Below, one piece after another: positions 62,208-64,000 of a DNA stretch of 64,000 nucleotides. The DNA comes from Thermococcus aggregans (GTDB taxonomy: Archaea > Methanobacteriota_B > Thermococci > Thermococcales > Thermococcaceae). Below the pieces are notes generated by a model. That model ran no database searches and was not told where the DNA came from. It was given only the letters and a program-made list of their open reading frames with translations. Both the position numbers and the translations under genes were made by a program. The stretch lies in NCBI RefSeq assembly GCF_024022995.1, contig NZ_CP099582.1, positions 310,001 through 374,000 on the forward strand. The letters are read 5' to 3'. Positions within the stretch are counted from its first letter, which is position 1. Each line of letters opens with the position of its first letter.

Positions 62208-62804
62208 ATGAGGGCTCCAATACTGAAGGAGAAGATATTGAGGGAGTTGGCGGTTAAAGGGGAAACTTCTGTCAAAGAGCTTTTGCTCAAGTTTAAGGTT
62301 AACAGGCCTTACCTTTACAGGATCCTTAGATCATTGGAGAGCAATGGTGCGATAATTTTGGAGACAGGGAGAATAGAGGTTGTTGACAAAAAGGCTCTCC
62401 TCTATACTTGGGGAGAGGAAAAGAGGAAGATATTCCAGGTCATTAAGGGGATAACCTACAGGGTGAGGCCGAAAAAGGTCAGGGACTTTGTGGTGTTCTC
62501 CGGGACGTCGGCACTGTGGATTCTTGGAAAGGTTCTGGAGCCAAGCTTTGGAACGGCGTACATTAAAAAAGATGATTTCGATAGGTTAAAGCAGATTGGG
62601 ATCAAAAGAGAGGGCTATCCGATCAGGTTCTACTCCTATGACGAGGATATTTTTAACTACACGATAACCATGAGAGGGTATAAACTGCCGGTAATTGAGC
62701 AGATTATTGCTGATGCCTTGGGGGAGGGAATATATACAAGAACTGTTGAGGAACTGCTGGAGGAGATGGAAAGTGGAAGAGATAGCGGTGAGGAGTTGGG
62801 TTAA
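62208..62804 (+). CDS. AbiEi-like winged-helix antitoxin
   Basis: A 198-aa protein with an N-terminal winged helix (VKELLLKFKVNRPYLYRILR, SNGAIILETGRIEVV) and a C-terminal domain seen in AbiEi-type antitoxins (FVVFSGTSALWILGKV, then PIRFYSYDED). It overlaps the nucleotidyltransferase gene by 32 bases. It probably represses its own promoter through the inverted repeat upstream. Confidence 0.75.
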   Translation: MRAPILKEKILRELAVKGETSVKELLLKFKVNRPYLYRILRSLESNGAIILETGRIEVVDKKALLYTWGEEKRKIFQVIKGITYRVRPKKVRDFVVFSGTSALWILGKVLEPSFGTAYIKKDDFDRLKQIGIKREGYPIRFYSYDEDIFNYTITMRGYKLPVIEQIIADALGEGIYTRTVEELLEEMESGRDSGEELG

Positions 62805-63531
62805 CCCGATAATCAGGGAATCCTATGAGTGGATGCTGAAAGTTGGCAGAGAACTGAAAGAGAAGCTTGTGTTAGTTGGAGGATGGGCAACTTACCTTCA
62901 AGCTCAGAAATTGGGGAGCAGATCCCTTCCATCTCTAGATATTGATTTTGTTGCTTTGAAGGAAAATTTTAGGACTATTGAAAAACATTTACTGGCTAAT
63001 AACTTTACGCCAGTTGGTTTTAGGTATATTAAATATTATCACGAAACACTGGACGGAGGATTAAAGGAGATATGTTTTGAGGAGTCCAAACGGATTCCTC
63101 CATATGAGCTCAGGGAACTGTTTTTGGACATCTTATGGGACGAAAAGATAAGTCCAATAAGCTTTACACATCCTTACGTTGAAATAGTTTTTGAAAAAGA
63201 ACTTTACGATGAAATTGAAGGCCTTAGGGTTGCCCTTCCTGAGGTTATCTTGTCAATGAAGTTTCTGATAGAGAAAAACAAGTACCGGGGACAAAAGCAG
63301 TTGAAAGACCTAGTGGATATTTATGTATTGGCTGTTAGTCCTGAAGAGCTGGACTTTGAGGTGTTTAAACTGCTGTACTCCAAGGAAAAATTTGACCTGA
63401 ATTGGGTAGTTCAATATTTCAAGGAAAATGAGGAGTTCTTAGCTTCGGTAGCACGTGAGCTGGGGATAGTGTTTGATAGAGAGGAGTTTTTGTTCGTTAT
63501 CAGCGAGCTGAAAGAAAGCTTAAAGGGGTGA
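62773..63531 (+). CDS. AbiEii-like nucleotidyltransferase toxin
   Basis: The 252-aa product starts at a GTG behind GGAGGAG. The nucleotidyltransferase core is VLVGGWATYLQAQKLGS followed by SLDIDFVAL, giving the GG...DxD pattern of AbiEii/type IV toxins and COG-type archaeal relatives. Downstream, VALPEVILSMKFLIEKNKYR and QLKDLVDIYVLAV are typical. With the wHTH gene it forms a complete toxin-antitoxin or phage-defence unit. Confidence 0.78.
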   Translation: MEEIAVRSWVNPIIRESYEWMLKVGRELKEKLVLVGGWATYLQAQKLGSRSLPSLDIDFVALKENFRTIEKHLLANNFTPVGFRYIKYYHETLDGGLKEICFEESKRIPPYELRELFLDILWDEKISPISFTHPYVEIVFEKELYDEIEGLRVALPEVILSMKFLIEKNKYRGQKQLKDLVDIYVLAVSPEELDFEVFKLLYSKEKFDLNWVVQYFKENEEFLASVARELGIVFDREEFLFVISELKESLKG

Positions 63532-63536
63532 GCTCA

Positions 63537-63617
63537 ATGAGCGAGGCAAGCCAGGCTCTGCAGAGGATTGTCAGGAACGCGATCCAAGCTCAATTTAAAG
63601 CCCAAAAAAAGTTATAG
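63537..63617 (+). pseudogene. Truncated flippase start fused to an ATPase-like tail (copy 3)
   Basis: Twenty-six codons start MSEASQALQRIVRNAIQ and end FKAQKKL. The beginning matches the flippase start at 62083. The end matches the LKTKKL end of the ATPase at 61969, and the sequence then enters the 50-bp repeat. It is a hybrid of two gene remnants. Confidence 0.5.
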
Positions 63618-63657
63618 ACAAAACAGCATTTATGAGTGAATGGAGGGCGTATCTATG
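63608..63657 (+). repeat. 50-bp direct repeat, copy 2
   Basis: Near-identical (47 of 50) to 61960-62009. It contains GGAGGGCG, the ribosome binding site of the following gene, and ends with that gene's ATG. Confidence 0.75.
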
Positions 63658-64000
63658 TGTGATGTTAAAAAGTTAATATTGATTGGCGAAAACGAAGAGA
63701 TAGAATTCAAAGAAAATTTTGACTTTAATGGGATAATGGAAACAGCAGTTGCTTTTGCTAATAAAAGAGGCGGCGTGATATTAGTTGGAGTTAGAAATGA
63801 TAGAACTGTTGCTGGAGTTCAAATCGGTAGAGAAACCCTAAGAGACTGGGCAAATAAAATTTCTCAAAATACAGATCCACCTGTGATACCAGAGCTTGAA
63901 GTTGAAGAAATTGAAGGTAAAAAAGTCCTCTGCATAAAGATTGATGAATACCCAGTAAAGCCGGTCATGTTCAGGGGCAGGGCCTATCTAAGGGCCGGCA
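63655..64000 (+). CDS. AlbA_2/Schlafen-type DNA-binding protein (N-terminal part)
   Basis: The first 115 codons are visible and run off the window. LIGENEEIEFKENFDFNGIM, TAVAFANKRGGVILVGVRND and IPELEVEEIEGKKVLCIKID are the pattern of the AlbA_2 (divergent AAA-4) domain found in transcription regulators and Schlafen-like proteins. GGAGGGCG precedes the ATG. It may act as an accessory regulator; the rest is needed to say more. Confidence 0.8.
   Translation, partial: MCDVKKLILIGENEEIEFKENFDFNGIMETAVAFANKRGGVILVGVRNDRTVAGVQIGRETLRDWANKISQNTDPPVIPELEVEEIEGKKVLCIKIDEYPVKPVMFRGRAYLRAG

Overview
The window reads as chromosome of a hyperthermophilic euryarchaeon of the order Thermococcales. I lean towards a low-GC Thermococcus, which is inference from gene content and base composition. 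The evidence: guanine synthesis uses a split archaeal GMP synthetase; rpo7, spt4, a DUF359-type dephospho-CoA kinase, rps24e and rps27ae form a tight archaeal cluster; TYW1, PurP and class III signal peptides are present; TATA boxes sit about 22-30 bases before leaderless starts; ribosome binding sites are GAGGTGAT-like. No tRNA, rRNA or CRISPR array was seen.

Layout. 1-4469 (+) is pyridoxal and purine metabolism: the pdxT end, purP, guaB and the two GMP synthetase subunits, with a shared palindrome (TTTTTACAT-N4-ATGTAAAAA type) before purP and guaA. 4524-5116 is an AbrB/PIN toxin-antitoxin pair. 5473-18658 (-) is one long operon of ten genes: a secreted prenyltransferase-fold repeat protein, a CetZ/FtsZ-like tubulin GTPase, membrane proteins and six pilin-like or membrane-anchored surface proteins. 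18742-22882 is the information-processing and housekeeping block. 22993-24382 (+) is a small cluster with a leaderless 51-aa membrane peptide, a 90-aa Ala/Gly-rich secreted peptide, a small membrane protein and a SpoIIM/DUF95 protein; this layout resembles circular bacteriocin clusters.

25752-41169 is a surface-glycan region: epimerase, nucleotidyltransferases, a flippase (apparently truncated), an HPr-kinase-like protein, three glycosyltransferases, and a WbpD/WbpE/WbpB/WbpA-like set predicted to make UDP-2,3-diacetamido-2,3-dideoxy-glucuronate. The WbpA-like dehydrogenase carries a 468-aa intein at its catalytic cysteine. Directly after it, on the minus strand, is a strongly supported but unidentified structured RNA of about 170 nt with its own promoter. 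41661-46348 is a patchwork of toxin-antitoxin pairs, small proteins and decayed genes.

46373-51802 is a sulfate-activation cluster (ATP sulfurylase, DHH phosphoesterase, phosphodiesterase-like protein, APS kinase, TauE/SafE permease) with a DUF104/PIN pair inserted. 52312-59632 holds the four dTDP-L-rhamnose genes (rfbA, rfbB, rfbC, rfbD), interrupted by an IS607-type element with TnpA and TnpB and by several toxin-antitoxin modules, some decayed. 60349-64000 is a mosaic of TumE-like and AbiE-like modules, an ATPase, three truncated flippase starts, a 50-bp direct repeat and the beginning of an AlbA_2-type protein. The right half is an accessory region in which surface-sugar genes are shuffled together with toxin-antitoxin and mobile elements.
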